Part shown: positions 33,512 to 42,223 of the stretch, in pieces
Layout of the letters: every line of letters begins with the position of its first letter
Position numbering within the stretch: the stretch's first letter is position 1
NCBI RefSeq assembly: GCF_002920615.1
Contig: NZ_PQSU01000046.1
Span: 1 to 57,438, forward strand
Reading direction: 5' to 3'
Origin: Streptomyces sp. Ru62
Lineage (GTDB): Bacteria; Actinomycetota; Actinomycetes; Streptomycetales; Streptomycetaceae
Length of the DNA: 57,438 bases
The notes under the pieces: model-generated
Told to the model about the DNA's origin: nothing
Seen by the model: only the letters and a program-made list of their open reading frames with translations
Database searches by the model: none
Made by a program: the position numbers and the translations under genes

Positions 33512-33625
33512 TCACCGCAGGCCGCTGCCGTTCAGAGCCTCGGCCATTGCGTTGTCATAGCTGTCCGCGACCGGGCCGACCGATGCGGAGGCGCCGATCT
33601 CAGCCAGTCGTGAATGAGATCGGCG
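33512..33625 (-). pseudogene. IS3-family transposase (OrfB) fragment
   Basis: The minus-strand frame reads SRLAEIGASASVGPVADSYD then NAMAEALNGSGLR and stop. It matches the 'SVGSVGDSYDNALAE..NG' region of IS3-group DDE integrases, with the conserved Asp/Tyr/Asp/Asn block. Only about 38 codons remain, so it is a relic. Confidence 0.65.
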
Positions 33626-33809
33626 TTCTTCTTGATGCTCTGCCGCCACAGGGCCATCTCCAGCCGTCCGGCGGCAGGTCCGTGCGCACACGTGTCACCC
33701 GACGAGTGCGAACAGGCTACCGGGCGCCACTGGAGGAAGCCTCGCAGACCCCTTGATCCCACGATCGCGGTCTCCACGAAACCCGGGGCGGCTCCATACG
33801 ATGGAAGTG

Positions 33810-34285
33810 ATCGTGTCCAGGCGCCCGCGTGCACGTGTGCGGTTCACACAGACGGCAGATTCGGATACGTCGTCCTGAGCTGCCTGACCGTGCGATGGAC
33901 CGCTGCCGACGCGCACAGTGCACCGGATCGATTAGCGATCAACTCGCCGCGGAACTGCCAGCTGAAGGCTGGTGCCACGGCGTCGTCGACGCGCCAGAGC
34001 GTGCCGACGACCTGCGAGAAACCGGCCATCTGAAAGGCCGCCAGCGGGTGGATCGCCTCGTCGGACAGGCGCGCGGTCGTGGTCGTGCAGCGCGAGGTGG
34101 CTGTCCGAAGGGTTGTCCGGGTCGCTGTAACCGTGGCAGGCGAAGTGCGCCCAGCCACTGGCCGGCAAGGCGTCGAGAACGGCGTCACGAGTCGCGTCCG
34201 CGCCGACCAGGACCGTGGCGCCGGCTAGGAGAGCGGCTAGGTGGTCGGCTTCGGCCTGTGCGCCGGGCAGGTCCGGGGCATCCGA
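33810..34285 (-). pseudogene. CHAT-domain protein remnant
   Basis: Minus-strand sequence contains DLPGAQAEADHLAALLAGAT, then DALPASGWAHFACHGYSDP with the CHAT histidine. After a frame change it continues RLSDEAIHPLAAFQMAGFSQ, VVGTLWRVDDAVAPAF and, past a TGA in place of an expected Trp codon, TAHVHAGAW. The segment that should carry the catalytic Cys (SAC motif) is missing between the two frames. CHAT proteases act in caspase-like and antiphage or regulatory systems; this one is clearly inactive. Confidence 0.65.
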
Positions 34286-34611
34286 GGGTGTGTCCCGTGC
34301 ACGCGCGCGCCGAACGCCCCGTCGGCACCCATCACGCGCGCCGATTCGAGGTACAGCTCGGCCGGATGGGGGTACGAGGAGGCGTACGACCGGTTGCCGT
34401 ACCAGCCGCCCGCCCAGTTGCCGTCCTTGAGCCGCACGCGCACGAAGCACGGTTCGCGGTCGCGGAACGCGTGGTCCCAGGCGTTGGGCGTGCGCAGGAA
34501 CCGAGCCTTGCGCCGCTGCCGGTCCACCAGGGAAACGGTCACCGCCGCCACGGCCGGCACGACGAGGAACAGCACCACGGCGACGAAGCCGACCACTCGC
34601 GGCCGTTCCAC
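34286..34611 (-). pseudogene. DUF6338-like protein fragment fused to CHAT sequence
   Basis: From ATG 34611 one hydrophobic helix (VVGFVAVVLFLVVPAVAAVTV) is followed by RTPNAWDHAFRDREPCFVRV, LKDGNWAGGWYGNRSYASSY and PHPAELYLESARVMGADGAF. The WD..F..R..CFVRVRLK..GW.GGW pattern resembles DUF6338 membrane proteins of actinobacteria. The N-terminal membrane part is missing and the C-terminus runs out of frame into the CHAT remnant. Function of the family is unknown to me. Confidence 0.5.
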
Positions 34612-34699
34612 GAAGCCGTCCCAGCCGGCGCCGGCGCCACGAGCGGCCAGTGCGGCATCGTCGGCGTGCGGAAGATGTGCTTCATGACGGTCGCCTCTC

Positions 34700-36163
34700 T
34701 CAGCCGAAGTGGCGGATGCGGGCCGCGGTCGCGGGGGCGTAGGGAAGCCAGTCGCTGGTCGTTCCGGTGGTGACGAACTCGGCGACGGCGGTCGCGAATC
34801 CGAGGCCCAGGGCGCGCTGGGGTTCGCCGGCGCCGACGAGGATCGGGCTTGCGGGGTAGGCGTCGAAGGTGTCGAAGAGGAAGGGCAGTTCGGCGCAGTG
34901 GGTGGCGCCCAGGGCGTACGGGTCCTCGGCGGGGGCGTAGTCGAACTGGTAGACGTAGGTGGTGTTGCCGCCGGCCGCGTGGTGGTCGGCGATCTGAAGC
35001 GAGCTGGTGCGGAAGAGGCCCTCGGTCTGCACCGAGGTGAAGATCTGCGCCGGTGTCGCCTTCGGGAGGCGGTCGGCGTACTGCTGGTAGACCTCCTGCG
35101 CGGTCTGCCGGCCCACCTGGGCGGTGAGCACGTCCAGGGCGGCGTCGGTGGTGAGGTTCTGGATGCGGGGGTCGAAGGCGAAGAAGGCCGTCGCCTCGTC
35201 GCGGGTGGTGCCGATCAGCAGCGACTTGCCCTCCAGCGCGCCGTCGGTGAGGGCCTGCTGCCGGGTGCGGGGCATGCCGGGGGCGCCGAGGACCGGGTAC
35301 ATCGGCGGAGCCGCGTTGCCCGGAGCCGCGAGCTGGGCGGAGAGGCGGCCGTAGGCGTCCAGCAACTGCTCGGCCGGCAGGGCGCGCAGGGCCTTCGCGG
35401 TGTCCGTGCCGGCCGGGATGCCCAGCAGGCGCAGGTAGGCTTCGGCGTTCTCGGCGGCCTGGTGCGGATCCTGCGGGTCCAGGCCGAAGGGACCGCTCTG
35501 CAGGAGCACACGGGTGACGCCTCCGTTCGTCGCGGGGTCGAGCGCGAGCGACAGGGCCGAGTACGCTCCGGCGGACTGCCCGCCGACGGTGACCGTACGC
35601 GGGTCGCCGCCGAAGGAGGCGATGTTGTCCTGCACCCAGGACAGCACGGCGGCCTGGTCCTGGGGACCGATGTTGGCCGCGCCGATCTCGGGCAGATAGA
35701 GGTAACCCAGCGGGCCCACCCGGTAGTTGGCGGTGACGACGACGATGTCGCCGAGTGCGGCGAGGCGGCCGCCGTCGTACCAGTCCCAGCCGCCGGAACC
35801 GCTGGTGAAGCCGCCGCCGTGCCACCAGACCAGCACCGGGCGGGCGGCGCCGTCCTCCAGCGCCCGGCGCGGGGTGAAGACGTTGACGGTCAGGCTGCCG
35901 TCCTCGTTCCAGTCCGGTACGCGCTGCCCCTGCACCCTCTCCAGCCGGGAGGCCGCCTGCGGCACGGACGGGCCGGCCGTGGCCGCGTCCCGCACGTCCG
36001 TCCAGCCGGGGTGCGGCTGAGGCGCGGCGAACCGCAGCTCTCCGACCGGCGACGCGGCGTACGGGACACCCCGGAAGGACACCGTCTCGCCCTCCGTGAT
36101 TCCCCTGACCTTGCCCCGATCGGTGTCCACCACCGTGTGCTCGGTGCCGGTCATCGTGCTCAC
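34700..36163 (-). CDS. Type-B carboxylesterase
   Basis: A 487-residue esterase/lipase of the carboxylesterase type B family. It shows the N-terminal GKVRGITEGETVSFRGVPYA, the oxyanion-hole VWWHGGGFTSGSG, the nucleophile elbow VGGQSAGAYSALS, the acid region LIGTTRDEATAFF and His in GATHCAELPFLFDTF. No signal peptide is evident, so it is probably cytosolic. The start is ATG 36163. It diverges from an Lrp/AsnC regulator gene 108 bp away, the likely regulator. Confidence 0.9.
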   Translation of the reverse strand: MSTMTGTEHTVVDTDRGKVRGITEGETVSFRGVPYAASPVGELRFAAPQPHPGWTDVRDAATAGPSVPQAASRLERVQGQRVPDWNEDGSLTVNVFTPRRALEDGAARPVLVWWHGGGFTSGSGGWDWYDGGRLAALGDIVVVTANYRVGPLGYLYLPEIGAANIGPQDQAAVLSWVQDNIASFGGDPRTVTVGGQSAGAYSALSLALDPATNGGVTRVLLQSGPFGLDPQDPHQAAENAEAYLRLLGIPAGTDTAKALRALPAEQLLDAYGRLSAQLAAPGNAAPPMYPVLGAPGMPRTRQQALTDGALEGKSLLIGTTRDEATAFFAFDPRIQNLTTDAALDVLTAQVGRQTAQEVYQQYADRLPKATPAQIFTSVQTEGLFRTSSLQIADHHAAGGNTTYVYQFDYAPAEDPYALGATHCAELPFLFDTFDAYPASPILVGAGEPQRALGLGFATAVAEFVTTGTTSDWLPYAPATAARIRHFG

Positions 36164-36270
36164 CTGCTTTCTCTCGTCTCGGTTGCTCTGAGACTTTTCT
36201 AGGGCGACGTGAGCATCTGAGCCAGAATTAGCCGCATTGGAGGAGAAAAGAGGACATAGAATCTTGCTCT

Positions 36271-37251
36271 ATGGAGAAAGTGCGCCACCACCGGCTGAAT
36301 GAAACGGACAGCCGGATCGCCGCCGCGATGCTGGCCGCACCGCGTGCTTCCTGGCGCACGGTCGGCCGCGTCCTGGGCATCTCGGAGCGCACCGTCGTAC
36401 GCCGAGCGGCACCGTTGTTCGGCGACGGCACCCTGCGGGCCACGGCCGTACGCAACCCCGCGCACTTCCCCGAGCTGATCCCGCTAGCCCTGCGCATCCG
36501 GTGCAAGCCCAACCGGATCAGCGCCATCGCCGCCACCCTGGCCCGCCGTCCCGACACGATCTGGGTGGACGTCCTCGGCGGCGGCGACGAGATCTGCACC
36601 ATTCTGTTCCTGGACGGCCCGGACGCCCGCAACAACCTGCTGCTGCGCGACCTGCCCGCCACCCCCGCGGTCCAGTCCTGGACCTCACACGTCCTGCTCC
36701 GGGTCTTCCCAGCCGCCTTCGACTGGAGCGGCGGCCTGCTGAGGCAGACCGAACTGACCAGTCTGCGGCCGGACATGCCCGCGGCACCCACCCGCCCCGT
36801 CCTCCAGCCCCTCGACCACCAGCTGATCACCGCACTGACCGAGGACGGCCGAGCCTCCTACACCGACCTCGCGCGCCGCGCCGACACCACCGCCCTCACC
36901 GCCCGCCGCCGGGTAGAGGCACTGGTGGGCGGCCAGGTCCTCAGGCTCGCGACCGAGGTCGACCTGGCCCGGCTCGGCATCCGGGCCGAAGCCCTCCTGT
37001 GGATCACCGTCGCACCCGGGGGACTGGAGGAGACTGGCCTCCGGCTCAGCCGCCACCCGCAGGTCCGTTTCGCCTCCGCCACCACCGGCCACGCCAATCT
37101 CCTCGTGGCCGTCGCGGCAACCGACCTCAACACGCTGTATCACTTCCTCAGCGACACCGTCGGCGCCCTCGAACACATCACCACCCTTGAAGTCACCCCC
37201 ATCCTGACCGGAGTGAAGAGGACCGGCCTGGTCCGCCCCGGCAGCCTCTGA
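36271..37251 (+). CDS. Lrp/AsnC-family regulator with two helix-turn-helix domains
   Basis: A 326-residue protein built as a duplicated AsnC module. The first HTH is at about residues 10-50 (LNETDSRIAAAML, WRTVGRVLGISERTVVRR) with a ligand-binding half to about 150. The second HTH starts near 185 (LDHQLITALTEDGRASYTDL) followed by a second RAM-like domain. Double-domain Lrp proteins of this size are common in Streptomyces. It diverges from the carboxylesterase gene and probably controls it. Confidence 0.87.
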   Translation: MEKVRHHRLNETDSRIAAAMLAAPRASWRTVGRVLGISERTVVRRAAPLFGDGTLRATAVRNPAHFPELIPLALRIRCKPNRISAIAATLARRPDTIWVDVLGGGDEICTILFLDGPDARNNLLLRDLPATPAVQSWTSHVLLRVFPAAFDWSGGLLRQTELTSLRPDMPAAPTRPVLQPLDHQLITALTEDGRASYTDLARRADTTALTARRRVEALVGGQVLRLATEVDLARLGIRAEALLWITVAPGGLEETGLRLSRHPQVRFASATTGHANLLVAVAATDLNTLYHFLSDTVGALEHITTLEVTPILTGVKRTGLVRPGSL

Positions 37252-37291
37252 GTCGATCACAAGTTCCGGTCAGGCGGGCCCTCATGCACGT

Positions 37292-37549
37292 TCAGCAGTG
37301 GACAACGGACAAGAGCAAGCCCTCCTGTTGAGCGTGCCGCACAGCCTTCTTCACGGCCTGCTCCAGCTCATGCCGGTTGCTCTCGGCGGATTCGGCGTGT
37401 GCGGTGACGGCGGCCTGCACCTTCTCGGACGCCTCGCGCCAGCGGCGCCACTGCGTGTCGTCCGCCTCACCGGTCAGTCCGGCGAGCTGGGCGCATTCTT
37501 TGTCCGCGGATCGCTCGAGCTTGATCAATTCATCGGGGAGCTGGACCAC
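37292..37549 (-). CDS. Small coiled-coil protein of unknown function
   Basis: An 85-residue, highly charged helical protein from GTG 37549: VQLPDELIKLERSADKECAQ, then WRRWREASEKVQAAVTAHAE and NRHELEQAVKKAVRHAQQEG. Small proteins with this pattern are widespread in Streptomyces, but I know no function. It converges with the Lrp gene. No clear ribosome site decides the start. The stretch 37550-38055 after it contains only degenerate frames. Confidence 0.6.
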   Translation of the reverse strand: MVQLPDELIKLERSADKECAQLAGLTGEADDTQWRRWREASEKVQAAVTAHAESAESNRHELEQAVKKAVRHAQQEGLLLSVVHC

Positions 37550-38055
37550 GGCAGCGGATCCTGAGCGGCCCGCTGCGCGCGCCGATGGTCGGACGTAACC
37601 CCCGATCGGGTAGAGCCGCCGCCGCCGGTTGCCGGGCGGGTCGCCTGCGGGAGCCGCTATGAAGATCAATAACTGGTCGCGATCCTCGGCCGGGGTGGGT
37701 CGTGATCTCGATCGAGCCGACCGCGTGTCCGCGGTTCAGCCGGTTGATCACCTCGGACGAGCTGCAGCCGTTCTTCGTCGGCCGGGGAGGAGGCGGAGTG
37801 GACGGCTGAGCGGTTGGATGCCGACGGCCAACAGCTCGGCGCTGCTTCCGGTGTATCAGCGGCTGGGCTGGTTCCGAAGTCGGACGAACAGCTGGTTGGT
37901 GCGCGACGGGCACCATGCCTGTTGACGATGGCCGGCGTGTGTGTGGCTTGGTCGAGTTGGCGACTTCCCTACGGCGGCTTCGGGCCGGCCGTAGGTGTCG
38001 GTTTCACCTGTGTGCTCTGCCGGGTCGGCGCCGACTGTGTCGATGGGGTGCGGCG
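37550..38055. other. Stretch without a supportable gene
   Basis: Several short frames on both strands show no family motif or good start. The mosaic look suggests decayed sequence between two regulator units. Confidence 0.45.
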
Positions 38056-38943
38056 TCATGGCGCTGCGGGACCAAGGGCCAGGAGGGCCCGCAGTGGCCG
38101 GGTGGGCTGCGGTGTGCCCCGCCAGATCAGTGCCTTGCGGTAAGTGAGGGAGGGGGTGACCGGTACGGCACTGACGCGGGGGTTGTCAGCGAGAGCCCGG
38201 TCGGTGCCCACCGTCAGGGAGACGCCGATGCCGGCCTCCACCAGGGCGACGTGGAGGGCCGCGTCGTTGGTCGCGTACCGGGTGGCGAAGTCGATGCCGG
38301 CAGCGTCGAACGCGGACTTCAGCCATGGCCGTAGTCCGCTGTCCTGGCCGTAACTGATCAGGGTCTTTCCGGAGAGCAGTTCGATGGGGATGCTGGTGCG
38401 ACCTGCCAGAGCGGAGTCCGCCAGGACAACGGCCACGATCTCGTCTTCGAGCATGACCACACTGCGCATGCCCTGGGGCAGGGGGTGCTCTGGCAGGGCC
38501 ACCACGGCGGCGTCCAGCTCGCCGTTCTCGACGCGTGAGATGAGCCCGGCGCTGCGCCCTTCGACGAGCTGCACCGTGACGCCCGGGTACCGGCGGTGGA
38601 AGGCTCCCAGGAGCGCGGGCAGACGGGTGTGCTGGACCCCGTCCACGGTGCCCAGGAGGAGCGTGCCGGTGACCAGCGCGGTGCGGGAGGCGAACTCCGC
38701 GGTCACCCTGTCGGCATCGGCGAGGGTCTGACTGGCCAGGGGGAGCAGCACCCGGCCGGCCTCGGTCAGGCGGACAATGCGTGGACTGCGTTCGAAGAGC
38801 GCTTCCCCGAGTTCCTTCTCCAGGGAGCGGATCTGGTGACTCACGGCGGGCTGTGCGACGGACAGTCGGTCGGCGGCGCGGGTGAAGCTCTGCTCCTCGG
38901 CCACGGCAACGAAGAACCGCAGGGTTCTCAATTCCACGATCAT
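38056..38943 (-). CDS. LysR-family transcriptional regulator
   Basis: A 295-residue LysR protein: LRTLRFFVAVAEEQSFTRAA, DRLSVAQPAVSHQIRSLEKE in the winged helix, then an effector domain with GTLLLGTVDGVQHTRLPALL. Length is normal. It diverges from the MFS gene at 39014; the 70-bp gap is AT-rich and carries TTGACC at 38979 as a possible -35 for the transporter. It is the probable regulator of that efflux gene. Confidence 0.9.
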   Translation of the reverse strand: MIVELRTLRFFVAVAEEQSFTRAADRLSVAQPAVSHQIRSLEKELGEALFERSPRIVRLTEAGRVLLPLASQTLADADRVTAEFASRTALVTGTLLLGTVDGVQHTRLPALLGAFHRRYPGVTVQLVEGRSAGLISRVENGELDAAVVALPEHPLPQGMRSVVMLEDEIVAVVLADSALAGRTSIPIELLSGKTLISYGQDSGLRPWLKSAFDAAGIDFATRYATNDAALHVALVEAGIGVSLTVGTDRALADNPRVSAVPVTPSLTYRKALIWRGTPQPTRPLRALLALGPAAP

Positions 38944-39013
38944 TCACCTCATTTATTACTGGGATCGAAAACAGGTCTTTGACCTCGCTCTGATTAATCT
39001 TCACTGTAGAGGC

Positions 39014-40229
39014 ATGGCGGATGTGAGGCAGGCGCCGAAGCGCCTCGACAAGGTTGGTCCGAACACCGCGGGCACCTCTGAGCGGGCCGAGTTCGGCGGC
39101 AGGCACGTGGCATGGATGTCGATGGCGGCCGGCGTGAGCGTCGCCAACATCTACTACGTGCAGCCTCTGCTGCGACCGCTGGCCACCTCGTTCGCGGTCT
39201 CCGACGCACTCGCCGGCCTGCTGCCGATGATCACCATGGTGGGTTACGCCGCAGGGCTGCTCCTGGTAGTGCCCGTCCTGGAAACGGCCGGGCTGCACCG
39301 GCTGATGCGCTGGCTGAACGCAGGCAGGCTGTTCGCCCTGGCTCTGGCCGCGTCCGCGACGGGCTATCCGGTGTTCGCAGTGGCGTCGGTGCTGCTGGGA
39401 GCAACGAGTGTGCTGGCACAGATCCTGATGCCGGCGGCCGCGTCGCTGGTGCCGCCAGAGGCCGTGGGGCGTATCACGGCGCGCGTCACGGCCGGCCTTT
39501 TCGGTGGCATCGTCGGCGCCCGCGTCCTCGCCGGGGCACTCGACGGCCTCCTCGGCTGGCGTGCGGTGTACGCGCTGTCGGCGCTCGCGACGCTCATCGT
39601 GCACCTTGCTCTGCGACGGCTGCCGGAGCCGCCCCTGCGTCACGCGCTGGGTTACCGGGCCCTTCTGAGGTCGCTTCTTCCGCTCCTGCGCAGCGAGCGT
39701 GGTCTGCGGCGGGCGGCGCTCACCGCCGCTGCCGGCTTCGCCGCGTTCAACCTCTTCTGGACGCCGGTCACGCTGTATGTGACCGGCCCGGCGCACGGCT
39801 GGTCGACGACCGGTGCGGGCCTGCTGGGACTGGTGGGCGTCGTGGGCACCGCCACGGTGCTGGTCACCGGCCGGTTCCTCGATCGGGGTGCGCACAAGGG
39901 CCTCGCCGTGGCGGCCGCTGGTGTGATGGCTCTTGGTCTTCTCATCGCCGGTCTGTGGGGGGCTGTCGGCCGGCGCGCTCATTGTCGGGGCACTGCTGCT
40001 GGACTCCGGTGCACGTGTGAGCAACGTCGCCAACCAGACGCACGCCCTCAGGCAGCGTCCCGAAGCGCGCGCTCGTCTCAACACCCTCTACATGACGACC
40101 TACTTCGCGGCCGGGTCCGTCGGTTCCGCGGCGGGAGCGCTGCTGTTCGCACACATCGGCTGGACCCTGACCATCCTGGTCGCCGCAGCCCTGGCCGCGC
40201 TCGGTGCCATGCTCGCCGCCAGAGCGTAG
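39014..40229 (+). pseudogene. MFS transporter, +1 frameshift in a G6 run
   Basis: From ATG 39014 the frame encodes an MFS permease: WMSMAAGVSVANIYYVQPLL, then about ten hydrophobic segments and RITARVTAGLFGGIVGARVL. It resembles sugar-efflux/YnfM-type transporters. At a run of six G (39957-39962) the frame is lost. One G fewer continues as LWGLSAGALIVGALLLDSGA and onward through NQTHALRQRPEARARLNTLY to a stop at 40229, making about 404 residues. The rest looks intact, so a sequencing error is likely. Confidence 0.78.
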
Positions 40230-40548
40230 CGAAGCGTGCATCTTTGGAGGCACCGTACGCAGTGCGTAGCTGCGACATCGGCGGTGCGCTGACGGACAAG
40301 CGTCACCGGTGCACCGGTTCTAGGGTTGCGGCATCCGAAGAAACCGAACCGACGCCGTCGCGCCGGTGATCTCGGTGCTGGAACCCGCGGTGACGGCCCG
40401 GCCCGCACCACATTCTCACCCTGCCCCCGTCCTGGGGCGCGAAGCGGTCGACGGGTGACCGAGGGCGGCCGAACCGGCAGTGTCCGGTCGGCCTTCCCCG
40501 CACAAGCTGGCCCGGTTCCCTCCGTGGCCCTCACCGAAGGAGCAGACA

Positions 40549-41103
40549 ATGAGTGATCCGAAGAAGGTCCTGACCGATCTGGTGCTGTCCACCTCGACGG
40601 AGCACGCGCCGCTCGACGCACCCTGGGACGCGATCGACATCGCCGACTGGCTGCTGAACCTGCCCGACAAGGAGTACCAGCGCTGCGCCCCGCCCGACCA
40701 CAAGGCGGCGGGGTACACCACGACCGACGACGGCAGGCCGATGTCGATCAACGTCGAGGTGATCGGTACCGGGCTGGTGATCCAGCACTACGTCGCCGAG
40801 ATCGCCGAGAAGCACCACTGCCACATGGTGTCCCTCTCCGACGTGCTCACCCCGCACGGCTGGACGACGGTCCAGGTGATCTGGGACCTGTCGGTCAAGG
40901 ACAACGGCGACGGCACCGTCACCTACACCAACCAGGTCACCAGCCACCCCACCCAGGAGTTCATGGAGTTCAACGAGAAGAACGGCATCACCTTCGAGGA
41001 GGCCGCCGCCGCACGGCAGGCCGCCTCCGGTGACCACAACCGGCGGGAAACCCCGCTGTTCGCCGCGAGCATCGCGCGCCACGCCCTCGCTCGGAACTCG
41101 TGA
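40549..41103 (+). CDS. Conserved-looking protein of unknown function
   Basis: A 184-residue soluble protein from ATG 40549 with GAAGGAG upstream. The sequence has an orderly alpha/beta pattern (APWDAIDIADWLLNLPDKEY, INVEVIGTGLVIQHYVAEIA, VQVIWDLSVKDNGDGTVTYT). It includes a His/Cys cluster HHCH near residue 89 that could bind a metal or cofactor. The beta-rich middle resembles ligand-binding SRPBCC-type barrels, but I cannot confirm that. Its stop shares a base with the start of the next gene, so the two are coupled and probably act together. Confidence 0.6.
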   Translation: MSDPKKVLTDLVLSTSTEHAPLDAPWDAIDIADWLLNLPDKEYQRCAPPDHKAAGYTTTDDGRPMSINVEVIGTGLVIQHYVAEIAEKHHCHMVSLSDVLTPHGWTTVQVIWDLSVKDNGDGTVTYTNQVTSHPTQEFMEFNEKNGITFEEAAAARQAASGDHNRRETPLFAASIARHALARNS

Positions 41104-41438
41104 TGACCACGCAGCCCGAGACACCGTCCACGCCGCTGTCGCCGCGCGAGATGGCCCGCGCCTTCACCCCGGCCCTGACCGAGTTGGTGGAGGATCCCCT
41201 GTACAGCGAGGTCTGGGCGGATCCCGCTCTCAGCCCGCGGGACCGCAGCATCGCCACCGTCGCCGCGGTCGTGGCGCTGTACCGCCCCGAAGAACTGCCC
41301 GCGCAGTTGCGGCGCGCTGTCGACAACGGGGTGACACGGGCGGAACTCGGCGCGCTCATCACACAGATCGCGTTCTACGCGGGCTTCCCCGCGGCCATCA
41401 GCGCCTCGGCCATCGCGGCTCGCACCCTCCCGGACTGA
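41103..41438 (+). CDS. Carboxymuconolactone-decarboxylase-family protein
   Basis: A 111-residue all-helical protein. ALSPRDRSIATVAAVVALYR, then QLRRAVDNGVTRAELGALIT and QIAFYAGFPAAISASA match the gamma-carboxymuconolactone decarboxylase fold. The CxxC pair of the AhpD-like subgroup is absent, which favours the decarboxylase-like branch. The ATG at 41103 overlaps the upstream stop (TGATG). The stop falls in the first unit of a 25-bp tandem repeat. Confidence 0.8.
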   Translation: MTTQPETPSTPLSPREMARAFTPALTELVEDPLYSEVWADPALSPRDRSIATVAAVVALYRPEELPAQLRRAVDNGVTRAELGALITQIAFYAGFPAAISASAIAARTLPD

Positions 41439-41511
41439 GAACGCACCCCCCGGGTCTACGCGAGAACGCACACCGCGGGTCTACGCGAGAACGCACACCG
41501 CGGGTCTGCGG
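41437..41511. repeat. Three tandem copies of a 25-bp unit
   Basis: Units start at 41437, 41462 and 41487 with GAGAACGCAC followed by an CCGCGGGTCT core. The first and third copies differ from the second by a few bases. There is no spacer, so it is not a CRISPR array. It follows the decarboxylase-family stop directly. Confidence 0.85.
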
Positions 41512-41585
41512 GGCCACCGCCCGTTCCCGTCTTTCCCCGTACGTCGAGGACCGCACCAGCTGCGTCCCGCGCAGCAGGAGGTCCG

Positions 41586-42059
41586 ATGACGACAGACGAG
41601 GAACGGGCGGCCGGACCCTTCCGGCAGTCGGCCCCCTGGCAGGCGTTCTGTCTCCAAGCCTCGGTCGGGGTCTTCTTCCTCGCCGGGGCAAGCGCGCCCA
41701 CTCCGCTCGCCCTGCTCATCGTCGGCTCGCTCTCCGACCATGTCGGACGCCGGCCGGTGATCTTCGGCTCCCTCGTGGTCCAGGCGGCAGCGGTGGTCGT
41801 TTTCGCCGGCACCGACGGAGTGCCCGATCTGGTGTGCGGCAGGATTCTCCAGGGGGTGGCGACCGGCACGGTCGTGGGCGCCGTGGGCGCCGGCATGATC
41901 GACGTCAGTCGCTCGGCGGGAACCCTCGCCAACGCGGTGACGCCGGCCGCGGGTACCGCTGTGGGCGCTATGGGATCAGGGCTCCTGGTGACCTACCAGC
42001 CAGGTCCAGCCAGGTCAGCACCCGCCCCCGCAGCCAGGTCAGCGACTTCGAGTCCCTAG
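41586..42059 (+). pseudogene. MFS transporter remnant with internal and C-terminal deletions
   Basis: The frame from ATG 41586 has FFLAGASAPTPLALLIVGSL directly joined to SDHVGRRPVIFGSLVVQ. The second half of helix 1, its loop and part of helix 2, which should lie between, are absent. It continues with GRILQGVATGTVVGAVGAG as in a sugar/drug MFS protein and then runs into non-homologous sequence (PGPARSAPAPAARS). Only about four of twelve helices remain, so it is not functional. Confidence 0.6.
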
Positions 42060-42100
42060 GCGGTGTCTTCGGATGATCTTCGGTGGTGGATCACGGCCGG

Positions 42101-42214
42101 GTGATACGTCGCTATGAACTGTCGGATCACAAGTGGGAGTTCGTCCTCGTTCAGCTCGGGCGCGTCCGGGTCGCGCAGCGGACGCAGGGCGCCGGTCGCG
42201 GGAGAGACGCCTGA
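42101..42214 (+). pseudogene. IS5-type transposase N-terminal fragment
   Basis: From GTG 42101 the frame reads VIRRYELSDHKWEFVLVQLG, matching the 'IRRYELSDHEWALIEPLLP' start of IS5-family transposases. It stops after 37 codons with decayed sequence. It lies between the MFS remnant and the halogenase-like gene and probably marks the insertion that truncated the transporter. Confidence 0.55.
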
Positions 42215-42223
42215 GTCCCCTGG

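Noticed and set aside
41437..41511. Possible CRISPR array
   Set aside because: The three repeats are directly adjacent without spacers and no cas genes are present.
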